From: Candidatus Bathyarchaeota archaeon
GTDB lineage: Archaea > Thermoproteota > Bathyarchaeia > Bathyarchaeales > DTEX01
Reading direction: 5' to 3'
Assembly: GCA_018397055.1 (NCBI GenBank)
Contig: JAGTQS010000003.1
Coordinates: 1 to 38,148 of the forward strand
Length of the DNA stretch: 38,148 bases
The position numbers and the translations under genes are program-made. Below the pieces are notes generated by a model that worked only from the letters and a program-made list of their open reading frames with translations, did not search any database and was not told the origin of the DNA. Position 1 is the stretch's first letter. The number at the start of each line of letters is the position of its first letter. Below are positions 25,072 through 33,639 of the stretch, piece after piece.

Positions 25072-27177
25072 CTAAGCCAATTTGTTAATTGCCATTTTTA
25101 TATCTACTGCAACACATCCTTTTTTCTCGTTATAAACAAAGAGTGGATTTATTTCCATTTCAACAATTTCTCTAAAATCTGTCATGATCTGGGAAATCCT
25201 TAGGATTACATCAACTAGGGAATTGATGTCTGAAGTAGGTTCACCTCTCACGCCTCTGAGAAGCGTATACGCCTTTGTTTCTTCTATCATTTCTTCCGCC
25301 TCTGATCTTGTTATAGGACATAATCGGTATGACACGTCTCTCAGAAAATTGACGTAGATTCCTCCCAACCCAAACATCATGAGAGGTCCAAATTGCGGAT
25401 CTCGAACAGCGCCGACAATTACCTCTTTGCCTTGAGGAACCATTTGTTGAACAGAGATTCCTAATATTCGGGCTTGAGGCATAAAACTGTGAACTTTATT
25501 CATTATGTTTTCGTAATTTCGTTCGACTTCCGCTCGCGAAGTAATGTTGAGGACAACTCCGCCAACATCCGTTTTATGAAGAATTTCTGGCGAAATGACT
25601 TTCATAGCTACAGGATAACCAATTAAATCTGCTATGTCTCCTGCTTGTTTAGATGAGTGGGCGACCATCACTTTGGGGACAGGTATTCCAAAGGAGTCTG
25701 CAATCTTGAAAGCTTCCTCAATTGTAGAAGTTAAACGGTCATCTTTTCTAATCGTATCTAACGTGTTTCTTACGATTCTATGGTCAACTTGAATTTGGAA
25801 CATCGGCTCTTGCTTTGGCCTCTTTAGGATTGAGGCGTATTCATACATTTTCTTAAGAACAAATGCTGTTGACTCTGGGAAAGGATAATTTGGTATATCA
25901 TTTTTTAACAGTGTCTTTATAGCAGATGAATCGTCGTCAAGACCCATAAAAGCAGTCACAATTGGCTTGTTTGATGATTTTCTGACTTCAGCAATTACCT
26001 CTGCAACTCTATCTGAAGGTGTCATCGCTTGAGGAGTTAGAATAACTATTATCCCATCTACATTTTGGCTTTTTAGCCCAATTTTGAGGGCCAGCTCATA
26101 CCGTTTCTCGTCTGCGTCTCCTAATATATCTATAGGATTATTTAAGCTAGCATGCGGCGGTAAAGAGCAACGTAGTTCTTCTCTAAGATTAAGTTCAAGA
26201 AGTGGAAGGTTTAGACCCATTTTTTCGCATGCGTCAGCAACAAGGATTCCTGGTCCTCCACCATTAGTGATAATTAACACGTTTTTGTCTCTAGGCAACG
26301 GCTGATTTTCAAACGCCAAGACTAATTCAAACAGTTCCTCCAACTTATCAACCCTGATAACGCCTGCTTTCCTAAAAGCAGCTGAAAAGGCTACATCAGA
26401 ACCAGCAAGTGAGCCGGTGTGAGATGAAACGGCCCGTACCCCCACATCGGTTGTTCCTGACTTTAGCACAATAACAGGTTTTTTCATTGAAATTTTCTTA
26501 GATACTTCAATAAAGCGAGGCCCATCTTTAACGCCTTCTATGTACAGTCCAACAGCTCTTGTCTGCTCGTCTTCAGTGAGAGATTCAAGGAAGTCTGCAG
26601 CTGTCAAATCAGCTTCGTTTCCCAAACTTATGAAACTTGTGAAGCCAACCTCGTTTTGGAGAGCCCAGTTTAGTATTGTGCTCCCAAGTGCTCCGCTTTG
26701 AGAAATAAAGGCAATATTTCCAGTAGTAGGCTTAGCTGAGGCAAATGTGGCGTTCATGCGATTTTGTGTATTGATTAGCCCAAGGCAGTTTGGACCTTGC
26801 ATTCGAATGTTGTATTTTCTACAAATTGCTAAAAGTTCTCTTTCTAGCTGTGTTCCTTCTCTTCCTGTTTCGCTGAACCCTGCTGAGATGACAACTATTC
26901 CTTTTACCCCTTTTTTTCCGCATTCCTCAGCAATTATAGGCACAATTTTTCCAGGAACCACGATGACTGCTAGGTCAACCTGTTCCGGCACATCCAATAC
27001 GCTGCTGTAACATTTCAAGCCCAGTATTTCGTCTGCTTTTGGATTAATTGGGAAAAGACGACCTTTAAACCCGTATTCAATAAGGTTTTTTACTATTTTG
27101 TGTCCTACTTTTTCTGGCTCTCTGCTTGCGCCAATAACCGCGATGGATCTCGGCTTAAAGAATGCGTCTAGTGGCAT
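25072..27177 (-). CDS. acd: acetate/acyl-CoA ligase (ADP-forming), fused alpha-beta subunits
   Basis: The enzyme makes ATP from ADP, phosphate and acetyl-CoA (or another acyl-CoA), releasing the acid. It is the main acetate-forming, energy-conserving step in many archaea. At 701 residues it is the single-chain form. An N-terminal CoA-binding Rossmann domain (SIAVIGASREPEKVGH) comes first, followed by a succinyl-CoA-ligase-like domain with the phosphohistidine motif SSHTGSLAG near 250, a flavodoxin-like ligase domain (LIITNGGGPGILVADA near 305) and a C-terminal ATP-grasp domain (from about 480; YPVAMKVISPEILHKTDVGGV). It starts with ATG after GAGGCAG. It leads a minus-strand group with the BioD/DRTGG gene and aIF5B. 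Confidence 0.95.
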   Translation of the reverse strand: MPLDAFFKPRSIAVIGASREPEKVGHKIVKNLIEYGFKGRLFPINPKADEILGLKCYSSVLDVPEQVDLAVIVVPGKIVPIIAEECGKKGVKGIVVISAGFSETGREGTQLERELLAICRKYNIRMQGPNCLGLINTQNRMNATFASAKPTTGNIAFISQSGALGSTILNWALQNEVGFTSFISLGNEADLTAADFLESLTEDEQTRAVGLYIEGVKDGPRFIEVSKKISMKKPVIVLKSGTTDVGVRAVSSHTGSLAGSDVAFSAAFRKAGVIRVDKLEELFELVLAFENQPLPRDKNVLIITNGGGPGILVADACEKMGLNLPLLELNLREELRCSLPPHASLNNPIDILGDADEKRYELALKIGLKSQNVDGIIVILTPQAMTPSDRVAEVIAEVRKSSNKPIVTAFMGLDDDSSAIKTLLKNDIPNYPFPESTAFVLKKMYEYASILKRPKQEPMFQIQVDHRIVRNTLDTIRKDDRLTSTIEEAFKIADSFGIPVPKVMVAHSSKQAGDIADLIGYPVAMKVISPEILHKTDVGGVVLNITSRAEVERNYENIMNKVHSFMPQARILGISVQQMVPQGKEVIVGAVRDPQFGPLMMFGLGGIYVNFLRDVSYRLCPITRSEAEEMIEETKAYTLLRGVRGEPTSDINSLVDVILRISQIMTDFREIVEMEINPLFVYNEKKGCVAVDIKMAINKLA

Positions 27178-27296
27178 TCTACTGCCTCTAACTATTTAGT
27201 GCTAAGGCTTTGCGTTAGGAAAGCATTGTCGAATATTTATGTGTAGCTTATTTCAATATAAATGATAAAAAAATAATCTCTTGATGGTGTCGCTGC
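27178..27296. promoter_or_regulatory. divergent promoter region between acyl-CoA synthetase and CoA-transferase genes
   Basis: On the plus strand CAATATAAATG at about 27254-27264 lies 35-40 bases before the TTG start of the CoA-transferase fusion. On the minus strand CATAAATATTC (about 27231-27241) would serve the acyl-CoA synthetase gene with a leader of about 30 nt. The two boxes are only some 20 bases apart, so joint regulation of the two acyl-CoA genes is possible. No operator palindrome is evident. Confidence 0.4.
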
Positions 27297-29165
27297 TTGA
27301 ATTCCAAACAAAGTCATTGGCTAAGATCCTACGAGGAAAAAAAACTAAACCTGACTGAGGCTCTTGGAAAGATTAAGACTGGTGACCACATTTTCATAGG
27401 TTCTGCTTGTGGTGAACCACAGTATCTCGTTAATGGATTGGTGGAAAAGGCTAGCCATCTTGCTGATAACGAAATTCTTCATGTACATACATTGGGTGTT
27501 GCACCTTACGCCAAACCCATTTATTCCGACAGATTTAGGTTAAATGCCTTTTTTGTGGGAATTAACACAAGAGCTGCTGTTGCTGAGGGTAGAGCTGATT
27601 ACACTCCGATGTTTCTTTCTGAGCTCCCGAAGCTCATATCCAAGGGCATGGTTCCGATAGATGTTGCGCTTATACAAGTTACTCCTCCTGACGAACATGG
27701 CTTCTGCAGTTTGGGAGTTTCAGTAGAAATTACCAAAACGGCTGCGGAGAAAGCAAAGATTGTAATTGCCCAGGTGAATCGCGAGATGCCACGTGTTCTT
27801 GGTGACAGCTTCATTCATGTAAATGATATAGATGTGATTGTGGAACACGATGAGCCCATCTTGGAAATTTCACGTTCAGACCAGGATATAGTTTCAGGTA
27901 AAATTGCAAAACATGTGGCCGATTTAATTGAAGACGAATCCACGCTTCAAATTGGTATAGGCAGCGTTCCAGACTCGGTTCTAGATGTTTTGGGAGATAA
28001 AAAGGATCTTGGAATACACACGGAGCTGCTAACTGAGGGCGTTGTCGATTTAGTTGAGGAAGGTGTCGTCACATGCGCGAAAAAGACGATTAATCGTGGA
28101 AAAATTATTGCTTCTTTTGCCATGGGGACTCGTCGCCTTTACGATTTTATCGACAACAATCCTATGGTTGAGTTTTACGAATCTGATTATGTTAACAATC
28201 CAGTTGTCATAAGCCAGCACGAAAAAATGGTTGCCATAAATCAGGCCTTAGAGGCTGATCTTACAGGCCAAGTCTGTTCAGATTCTTTGGGGTATCGTTT
28301 CTATAGCGGCTTGGGAGGACAGGCAGATTTTATGAGAGGCGCTAGCTTATCGAAAGGCGGAAAAGCTATAACTGTTCTTCCCTCAACTGCAAAAAAGGGT
28401 AAGGTTTCCCGTATTAAGTCTCTTTTGTCAAAAGGTGCCGGTGTAGTACTAACCAGAGGCGATGTCGACTATATAGTTACTGAGTACGGTGTGGCAGCTC
28501 TAAAAGGTAAAACAATAAAGGAACGATCTCTATCATTGATTAACATTGCGCATCCAATTTTCCGTAATGAGCTCTTGGAGTGGGCTAAAAATCATCACTA
28601 CGTTCCACAAGAAGTTTTGCCATTTCCAGAGATTGAATATCCTGAGAATTTAGTAAGAAAGATTACATTAAGGAATGGTTCTAAGGTTTTATTACGACCT
28701 ATAAAGCCTTCAGACGCCACATTAAAACAACATCTTTTTTATTCGTTATCAAAGGATGCGGTTACAAAACGTTATCTTGGATCACTAAAAGCTATGCCCC
28801 TAAAACGAGTGTGGCCGTACGTTATCGTAGACTATAAGGATGAAATGGTACTTGTTGGAACCACAATGGAGGAAGGAAGAGAAAGCATTATCGCTATTGG
28901 CAGCTACTCAAGAATCCCGAATACTAACGTGGCTGAGGTGGCATTTGTTGTCAGAGACGATTGGCAAAACCAAGGCTTAGGCACAACCCTTTTCCAATAC
29001 CTCGCTGAAATAGCCCAGAAGTACGGAATAACAGGATTCACCGCTTGGGTCATGGCAAATAACAATAAAATGATTCATATTTTTAAGAAATCTGGATACC
29101 AGATGAAATATAGAATCGAGGGAGACCTCATTCACGTTAACTTGGAATTTAAAAAAACGTCATAG
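27297..29165 (+). CDS. acetyl-CoA hydrolase/transferase fused to GNAT acetyltransferase
   Basis: This is a 622-residue two-part protein. Residues 1 to about 450 are a family I CoA-transferase of the 4-hydroxybutyrate/acetyl-CoA type. It shows GSACGEPQYL, QVTPPDEHGFCSLGVSVE, the segment GIHTELLTEG near 240-249 (its Glu is the expected acyl-enzyme residue), and SGLGGQADFMRGA. Residues from about 455 to 620 are a GNAT domain with the acetyl-CoA-binding motif QNQGLGTTLF and a typical late helix (ANNNKMIHIFKKSGY). The start is TTG at 27297; a stop five codons upstream rules out anything longer. Fusions of these two domains occur in archaea and bacteria. One idea is that the GNAT part senses or modifies by acetylation, but its target is unknown. 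Confidence 0.9.
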   Translation: MNSKQSHWLRSYEEKKLNLTEALGKIKTGDHIFIGSACGEPQYLVNGLVEKASHLADNEILHVHTLGVAPYAKPIYSDRFRLNAFFVGINTRAAVAEGRADYTPMFLSELPKLISKGMVPIDVALIQVTPPDEHGFCSLGVSVEITKTAAEKAKIVIAQVNREMPRVLGDSFIHVNDIDVIVEHDEPILEISRSDQDIVSGKIAKHVADLIEDESTLQIGIGSVPDSVLDVLGDKKDLGIHTELLTEGVVDLVEEGVVTCAKKTINRGKIIASFAMGTRRLYDFIDNNPMVEFYESDYVNNPVVISQHEKMVAINQALEADLTGQVCSDSLGYRFYSGLGGQADFMRGASLSKGGKAITVLPSTAKKGKVSRIKSLLSKGAGVVLTRGDVDYIVTEYGVAALKGKTIKERSLSLINIAHPIFRNELLEWAKNHHYVPQEVLPFPEIEYPENLVRKITLRNGSKVLLRPIKPSDATLKQHLFYSLSKDAVTKRYLGSLKAMPLKRVWPYVIVDYKDEMVLVGTTMEEGRESIIAIGSYSRIPNTNVAEVAFVVRDDWQNQGLGTTLFQYLAEIAQKYGITGFTAWVMANNNKMIHIFKKSGYQMKYRIEGDLIHVNLEFKKTS

Positions 29166-29185
29166 AATATTTTTGAGCTCTTATT

Positions 29186-29797
29186 TTACTGTTTCTTAGA
29201 GCTTTTATTAAAATTTGACACTATCTTTTCTTTAATCATCGCAAAATGTTCAGATATCTTTTCTGGAGCCAACCCTCTTTTATTGTAAGAGGAAAAAAAT
29301 CTCTTGTATTCTTCTAAGTTTGAGGAGAGCTTTTCAGCAAACGCAGCGATATGAGTGCCCATAATTCTTTTATCGTCTGGTGCTACTTCTTCGTTAAATG
29401 GAACCTTCACTCCAGCATCCAGAAAGCCTTTAGCAACAGCAAATACATTTGCTCCCTTAGAGGGAATCTGCAACCCAATGTCTAAAACAGCCTCTTTAAT
29501 ATTGCAAGCGACGGATTTATAGCCACAAAGAAGCCCCGTAAGATATGAAGAAGGAAGACAGTTTAAACTTCCGAGATATCCATATTTTTTTCTTAATTCA
29601 CTTGAGTGGGCTGAAGTAATAACTCTATCGCCTTTTACGTTAGGTTCTACAAGCTGAGCAATGATGTACTTCCCTGTTTTTCTAACTACTATTCTAGGAA
29701 GACCTGAAGAAACAAGTTTCTTTCTTAAGCTGTAATTTGTTTTCCCTTCTCTTCGCCTGCGATATGGAACATTGTATGTTGCTCCCTTACCCATCAT
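29186..29797 (-). CDS. rpl18: large ribosomal subunit protein uL18
   Basis: This protein binds 5S rRNA in the central protuberance of the large subunit. The 203-residue length is normal for archaea, with the typical N-terminus YNVPYRRRREGKTNY and the central KYGYLGSLNCLPSSYLTGLLCG segment. The two initial ATGs (MM) both overlap the eL19 stop region (ATGA), and AGGAGG is just upstream. It is the last gene of the ribosomal cluster here. The next genes expected in archaea (uS5, uL30, uL15) are absent, and the convergent CoA-transferase gene ends 20 bases away. Confidence 0.97.
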   Translation of the reverse strand: MMGKGATYNVPYRRRREGKTNYSLRKKLVSSGLPRIVVRKTGKYIIAQLVEPNVKGDRVITSAHSSELRKKYGYLGSLNCLPSSYLTGLLCGYKSVACNIKEAVLDIGLQIPSKGANVFAVAKGFLDAGVKVPFNEEVAPDDKRIMGTHIAAFAEKLSSNLEEYKRFFSSYNKRGLAPEKISEHFAMIKEKIVSNFNKSSKKQ

Positions 29798-30246
29798 CTT
29801 TTCCTCCTAAGACCGTGAACTTCAATGTAACGATCAAGGTCTGCAACAGAACGGAAAGAACCACTTTTCGTCATAATGTATAGCTCTCGATAAACCGTAT
29901 CGGTGATTATATGCTTGTCTCTAAGTTCACGTAGCTTCTTTCTTTGAGCTCTAACTCTTTTTATCCAAGCCTCTTTTGCAGGAGTCCTTGCACCCTCTTT
30001 TCCGCTTCGACTTCCTTGTCCCCTTCTTTTTCCCTCTGTCTTCTTAGCATGAATTATCCGAGCACGAGCACGACTTATCCCTTTTTCTGGCACTTTCATT
30101 ATTGCTTTATCTTTGATAAGCCTCCTTATTTCCTCTCTTGAAATCGCTGACTCTACATCGCCAATTCTTTCAGGGTCAATCCAAACTCTGTTTGTTCCTA
30201 TCTTTAGGATTTCAGCAGCCATACGACGTTGACTTTTTAGACTCAT
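29794..30246 (-). CDS. rpl19e: large ribosomal subunit protein eL19
   Basis: This is an archaeal/eukaryotic-specific ribosomal protein of 150 residues. Features are the N-terminal MSLKSQRRMAAEILKIG with conserved RVWIDPE, the basic segment RGQGSRSGKEGARTPAKEAWIKR, and the TDTVYRELYIMTKSGSFRS region. The ATG is preceded by GGAGAG. Its stop overlaps the uL18 start, showing translational coupling. Confidence 0.97.
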   Translation of the reverse strand: MSLKSQRRMAAEILKIGTNRVWIDPERIGDVESAISREEIRRLIKDKAIMKVPEKGISRARARIIHAKKTEGKRRGQGSRSGKEGARTPAKEAWIKRVRAQRKKLRELRDKHIITDTVYRELYIMTKSGSFRSVADLDRYIEVHGLRRKR

Positions 30247-30274
30247 ATCAAAACTCTCCTTATGTACAATGTTT

Positions 30275-30715
30275 TTATTTCTTGATTTCCTTTTTCTCAG
30301 TTGTAGATTCCTTTAGTTCTTTGAATTCTCTCGGGTTGAGTACGCGGATTCCCATTTCTTTAGCTTTATTAATTATTTCAATCCTTTTTCTGTCGCCCAC
30401 GGTATGAGCGATTTTTATAACTTCAAGATCAGGTTTAACTTTATCCAGGTCATCTACGTTAAAAACTCTGACTTCTACATGGCCAGAAGGGTGTAAACCT
30501 TTGGAATTTTTTGGTCCACCATAACCGGCCCCTGGAGATGATGGCCATCCCTTAACTTTTTTACGCATTTTGTTGTCTATTCCACGCGGCTTTCTCCAAT
30601 TTTCTTTTAGACGCTCATATCGCCAGCTCTCTTGATGACGAAATTTTGGTTTCTTAGCCTTCTCTCTTTCCCTTTTTTCAACAAGGGCTTTTGAATTTAG
30701 TTGTGTCTCCGTCAA
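30275..30715 (-). CDS. rpl32e: large ribosomal subunit protein eL32
   Basis: This is an archaeal/eukaryotic-specific ribosomal protein of 146 residues. The conserved core runs from FRHQESWRYERLKENWRKPRG through NKMRKKVKGWPSSPGAGYGGPK to HPSGHVEVRVFNVDDL. The start is TTG at 30715, overlapping the uL6 stop by four bases (TTGA), so it is probably reached by coupled translation. The charged C-terminal tail ends EKKEIKK. Confidence 0.96.
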   Translation of the reverse strand: MTETQLNSKALVEKREREKAKKPKFRHQESWRYERLKENWRKPRGIDNKMRKKVKGWPSSPGAGYGGPKNSKGLHPSGHVEVRVFNVDDLDKVKPDLEVIKIAHTVGDRKRIEIINKAKEMGIRVLNPREFKELKESTTEKKEIKK

Positions 30716-31257
30716 TCTACCATACCCTCTGCCTTTTCGTAAATGTATATTCCGTCTAGGAACTTTCGTACATCTCGCCTTCTTACGACAGTGGCCTGTT
30801 CGATGTTAGCTGCAGTTTGGCTTACATCATCAATACTGATACCTTTAACTATAATATCATCCCCTTTAACTGATACAGATGAATTTCCCAGAATGAGAGC
30901 TTTACGTGGATTTCTTTCTCCAATGAAGTTCTCGATCGTTACATAGTTTCCTTGAACCTTCACAGACATAGGAAAGTGAGAATATACGATCTTAAGTTTG
31001 TAAGTAAACCCCTTTGCCACTCCCCTAATCATATTATTAATATGAGAAACTACGGTGCCTACAAGTGCAGATTCTTTCCTTCTTGACCTAAGTGCCGAAA
31101 CTATTATTTTATCTCCATCAACTCTAATTGCAACCGGAACTTGAGAGAAATCTCTAACTAATTGCCCCTTTTCGCCAGTAACCTTAATGACCTTACCATC
31201 CAGAACGACTTTGACTTTTTCTGGAATCTGGACTATTCGGGTTTCTAAACGAGACAT
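30712..31257 (-). CDS. rpl6: large ribosomal subunit protein uL6
   Basis: uL6 binds 23S rRNA near the factor-binding site. It is 181 residues from the ATG at 31257, which I prefer because AGGTG lies six bases upstream; a GTG three codons earlier (31266) is possible. It shows IPEKVKVVLDGKVIKVTGEKG at the start, the central RSRRKESALVGTVVSHINNMIRGV and the archaeal C-terminal half with IENFIGERNPRK. Confidence 0.96.
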   Translation of the reverse strand: MSRLETRIVQIPEKVKVVLDGKVIKVTGEKGQLVRDFSQVPVAIRVDGDKIIVSALRSRRKESALVGTVVSHINNMIRGVAKGFTYKLKIVYSHFPMSVKVQGNYVTIENFIGERNPRKALILGNSSVSVKGDDIIVKGISIDDVSQTAANIEQATVVRRRDVRKFLDGIYIYEKAEGMVD

Positions 31258-31269
31258 TTGAGACACCTA

Positions 31270-31653
31270 TCAATAAACGTAAGCTAAGAGAAGTCCTCCG
31301 AGGTTTTTTTGCATAGCTTCTTTGTGCGACATGACACCTTTATGAGTTGATAATGCGAGTATGCCTATGTCCCTTGATGGAAGGAAGGTTTTTTCCCATT
31401 TTTCAATATCTTTAGTTTTTATTGCATATCTTGGTCTAACAGCGCCGCATTTGTTGATTCTACCTAAAAGTTGTACTCTGAACTTTCCAGAGCGTCCATC
31501 ATCAATGAACTCGAACTCTCCGATGAATCCATTCATTTGGATGACCCTTAATACGTTACCAAGAAGTTTCGAAGCGGGAGCTATGATACACTCTTTCTTT
31601 CTTCTAATCTCGTTATTCATTATGGTTACTAATCCATTAGCAATGGTATCCAA
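31270..31653 (-). CDS. rps8: small ribosomal subunit protein uS8
   Basis: uS8 is a primary 16S rRNA-binding protein, here 127 residues. It shows the start DTIANGLVTIMNNE, the GRINKCGAVRPRYAIKT segment and the RDIGILALSTHKGVMSHKEAMQ C-terminal motif. The start is TTG at 31653, directly after an in-frame stop; AGGAAGGG lies about 10 bases upstream. The N-terminal DxIANGL alignment with the family supports this start. Confidence 0.96.
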   Translation of the reverse strand: MDTIANGLVTIMNNEIRRKKECIIAPASKLLGNVLRVIQMNGFIGEFEFIDDGRSGKFRVQLLGRINKCGAVRPRYAIKTKDIEKWEKTFLPSRDIGILALSTHKGVMSHKEAMQKNLGGLLLAYVY

Positions 31654-31668
31654 CTATGCATCCCTTCC

Positions 31669-31833
31669 TTACTGATACTTTTTGAAACCTAGCTTTTCAG
31701 CAACCTCTCTGAAACAGTGCCTGCAAAGGTTAAGACCATATTTTCTAATAATTGGCCCATAGGATCCGCACCTTCTACATGGTCTACTTCCTTTGCCGAA
31801 TTTTCGTTCTTTTTTGGGAGTTAGGGAACTCAT
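31669..31833 (-). CDS. rps14: small ribosomal subunit protein uS14, zinc-binding form
   Basis: This is a short gene of 54 codons plus stop. The product begins MSSLTPKKERKFGKG and has two CxxC pairs (CRRC near 19-22 and CRHC near 37-40) that bind one zinc, then ends EVAEKLGFKKYQ. This is the normal archaeal uS14 size, which is why it is easily missed. The ATG is at 31833, 12 bases after the uL5 stop, and the order uL5-uS14-uS8 is the conserved one. Confidence 0.96.
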   Translation of the reverse strand: MSSLTPKKERKFGKGSRPCRRCGSYGPIIRKYGLNLCRHCFREVAEKLGFKKYQ

Positions 31834-31844
31834 TTTAGTTGCTC

Positions 31845-32384
31845 CTAGGTAATTTCTACCCCTAAAGTGTCCTTTAAGAAGGATACGGCTTCATCGGTGG
31901 TTAATAAATGCTGCGAACCAACTTTAGAGTTTGCATGATGCCTATGTTTAACTCGGTAGCCAGGTCTTTCTAAGGTTACAGAGACATCCATACCAATAAT
32001 TCCCAAATCTGGCGAATATTTAGTTCCAGGAATGTCGATGTGTTCTTTAATTCCAAAAGAGAAGTTTCCTTGTTTATCAAAAGACCGTCGGGAAATTTGG
32101 TTGTCAACGGCCCGTAAACTTTTAGCCAGAAATTCGTATGCTTTCTTGCCACGTAGCGTTACTACACAAGCAATAGGTTCCTTTTTTCTTATTCCAAATT
32201 CTCTTACAGTTTTTTTAGCTTTTTTGATGCATGGTTTTTGTCCAGTTAATTCTTCGATAATTTTTATAGCTTTTTCAAGAGGTTCACCTGACTTGCCAAT
32301 TGACGAGTTCACAACTACCTTGGCAATTTTGGGTGTCAACATAGGGTTTTTGTCCGATTTTTCATCATGCCCAGGTGATTCCAT
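31845..32384 (-). CDS. rpl5: large ribosomal subunit protein uL5
   Basis: uL5 binds 5S rRNA and contacts P-site tRNA. It is 179 residues from the ATG at 32384, preceded by a strong AAGGAGG within the end of the eS4 gene. The frame is open 23 codons further upstream, but that extension would overlap eS4 and has no site. Typical segments are NPMLTPKIAKVVVNSSIGKSGE, TGQKPCIKKAKKTVREFGIRK, the loop NFSFGIKEHIDIPG and YRVKHRHHANSKVG. Confidence 0.96.
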   Translation of the reverse strand: MESPGHDEKSDKNPMLTPKIAKVVVNSSIGKSGEPLEKAIKIIEELTGQKPCIKKAKKTVREFGIRKKEPIACVVTLRGKKAYEFLAKSLRAVDNQISRRSFDKQGNFSFGIKEHIDIPGTKYSPDLGIIGMDVSVTLERPGYRVKHRHHANSKVGSQHLLTTDEAVSFLKDTLGVEIT

Positions 32385-32385
32385 T

Positions 32386-33150
32386 TTAGAGGCCCTCCTT
32401 GCTTGGTAAAGATATTCTCGGTTTCTTGTCTCCCACGACAAAGGCGTAGTCAAGAACTGTTTGATAGGTTTCTCCTATCTCGTCTTGTATTGTAATTAGA
32501 AAGTTTCTGCGTTTTTGCCCTGTCTGCTCCACAATTGATGTGACAGTTCCATATTTGCCAATGTTGTTTCCATCAGCAAAAACCACCAGAACCTCTTTGT
32601 CAAGTTTTAAATGTTCAAGAATTTGTTGTTCTGGGACGCTAATTTTTAAGGTGTCAAGAGTGTTGTAGACATATTCAGATGGTCTCTGAGGATCTTCGAC
32701 GTGAACTAATAAGTTTCTTCCATCGTGAAGGTTCAGCTCGATATTTCCTTTTTCCAAAGTTTTTTTGTTCTCAATTCTGCATATCTTAAATTTGGCTTCA
32801 TCTTCGCTTATGGGATGAAGAAATAAACCTTTTTCTGAAGGTACTACCCGATAGTTCTGACTAGTTTCGGGAATTGTAATTACATCCATTAAACCGACGG
32901 GAAATCGTTCGTCGCGAATAATTCGTCCGTCAACAAAAATTTTACCTTGAGAAACAATTTTCTTTGCTTCTCTTCTAGTTTCAGCTAGACCAAGAATCTC
33001 ACGGACTACTAAGGCCAATGGTAAACATTGATGTATCGGATGGGGGCCAGGTAAAGGTTTAATGGTCCATACATAATCTTTTCTATGAATTGGCCAAAAA
33101 CTTGGAGCCGACTCTCTTTTTAAGTGACCTTTGCCACCCTTTTTTCCCAT
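32386..33150 (-). CDS. rps4e: small ribosomal subunit protein eS4
   Basis: This is an archaeal/eukaryotic-specific protein of 254 residues. The N-terminus is GKKGGKGHLKRESAPSFWPI, followed by an S4-like RNA-binding domain (LALVVREILGLAETRREAKKIV...GKIFVDGRIIRDERFPVG) and a KOW-type segment (FADGNNIGKYGTVTSI). It begins right after the uL24 stop and ends two bases before the uL5 ATG, tightly packed in the operon. Confidence 0.97.
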   Translation of the reverse strand: MGKKGGKGHLKRESAPSFWPIHRKDYVWTIKPLPGPHPIHQCLPLALVVREILGLAETRREAKKIVSQGKIFVDGRIIRDERFPVGLMDVITIPETSQNYRVVPSEKGLFLHPISEDEAKFKICRIENKKTLEKGNIELNLHDGRNLLVHVEDPQRPSEYVYNTLDTLKISVPEQQILEHLKLDKEVLVVFADGNNIGKYGTVTSIVEQTGQKRRNFLITIQDEIGETYQTVLDYAFVVGDKKPRISLPSKEGL

Positions 33151-33151
33151 G

Positions 33152-33622
33152 TTACTTTTCTTCCTCCACTTTTTCTTCTACCGGCTTATTGACCTTTTTT
33201 CCTTTCTTCCGGTTCTTTCTTTCGCCGAGTTCTTTTTCTTCAGGCTTTTCTTCCTCTTTTTGTCTTTTTCGTTCAATAATTTTGTTTCGCCATTTATCAT
33301 CAAGGTTTAGCTTGATTATTTCAACCTTTGAGGGATGTATGGGCACTTGTATAGAAGTTCCATCAGCCTTTTCTCTAGTAATGCCATCGACGTAGATTTT
33401 GTATTTTTGACGGTTAACCCGTAATATTTTCCCCTCGTACCCTTCATAGTCTCCTCTTAAAACTCTTACTGTATCACCTTTTCTAACAGGCAAAGCTCGA
33501 GCACCATACATATTCCGTAAATCAGTTGAAAGGTGAGCTGACAAAATATTGCCTCTACTATGATAAGGCATCTCGTAAAGCATTTTCCTTTGTTTTCCCG
33601 GATCTTTAGTTTTTAACCTCAT
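33152..33622 (-). CDS. rpl24: large ribosomal subunit protein uL24
   Basis: uL24 is an assembly-initiating protein near the exit tunnel, 156 residues long. The conserved core runs KDPGKQRKMLYEMPYHSRGNILSAHL, followed by the KOW domain KGDTVRVLRGDYEGYEGKILRV. The last 45 residues form a lysine/glutamate-rich tail (KEEEKPEEKELGERKNRKKGKK) longer than in many archaea. Its role is unknown, and low-complexity tails are common here (uS3 has one too). Confidence 0.95.
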   Translation of the reverse strand: MRLKTKDPGKQRKMLYEMPYHSRGNILSAHLSTDLRNMYGARALPVRKGDTVRVLRGDYEGYEGKILRVNRQKYKIYVDGITREKADGTSIQVPIHPSKVEIIKLNLDDKWRNKIIERKRQKEEEKPEEKELGERKNRKKGKKVNKPVEEKVEEEK

Positions 33623-33639
33623 CTCGACTTCACTTGATC

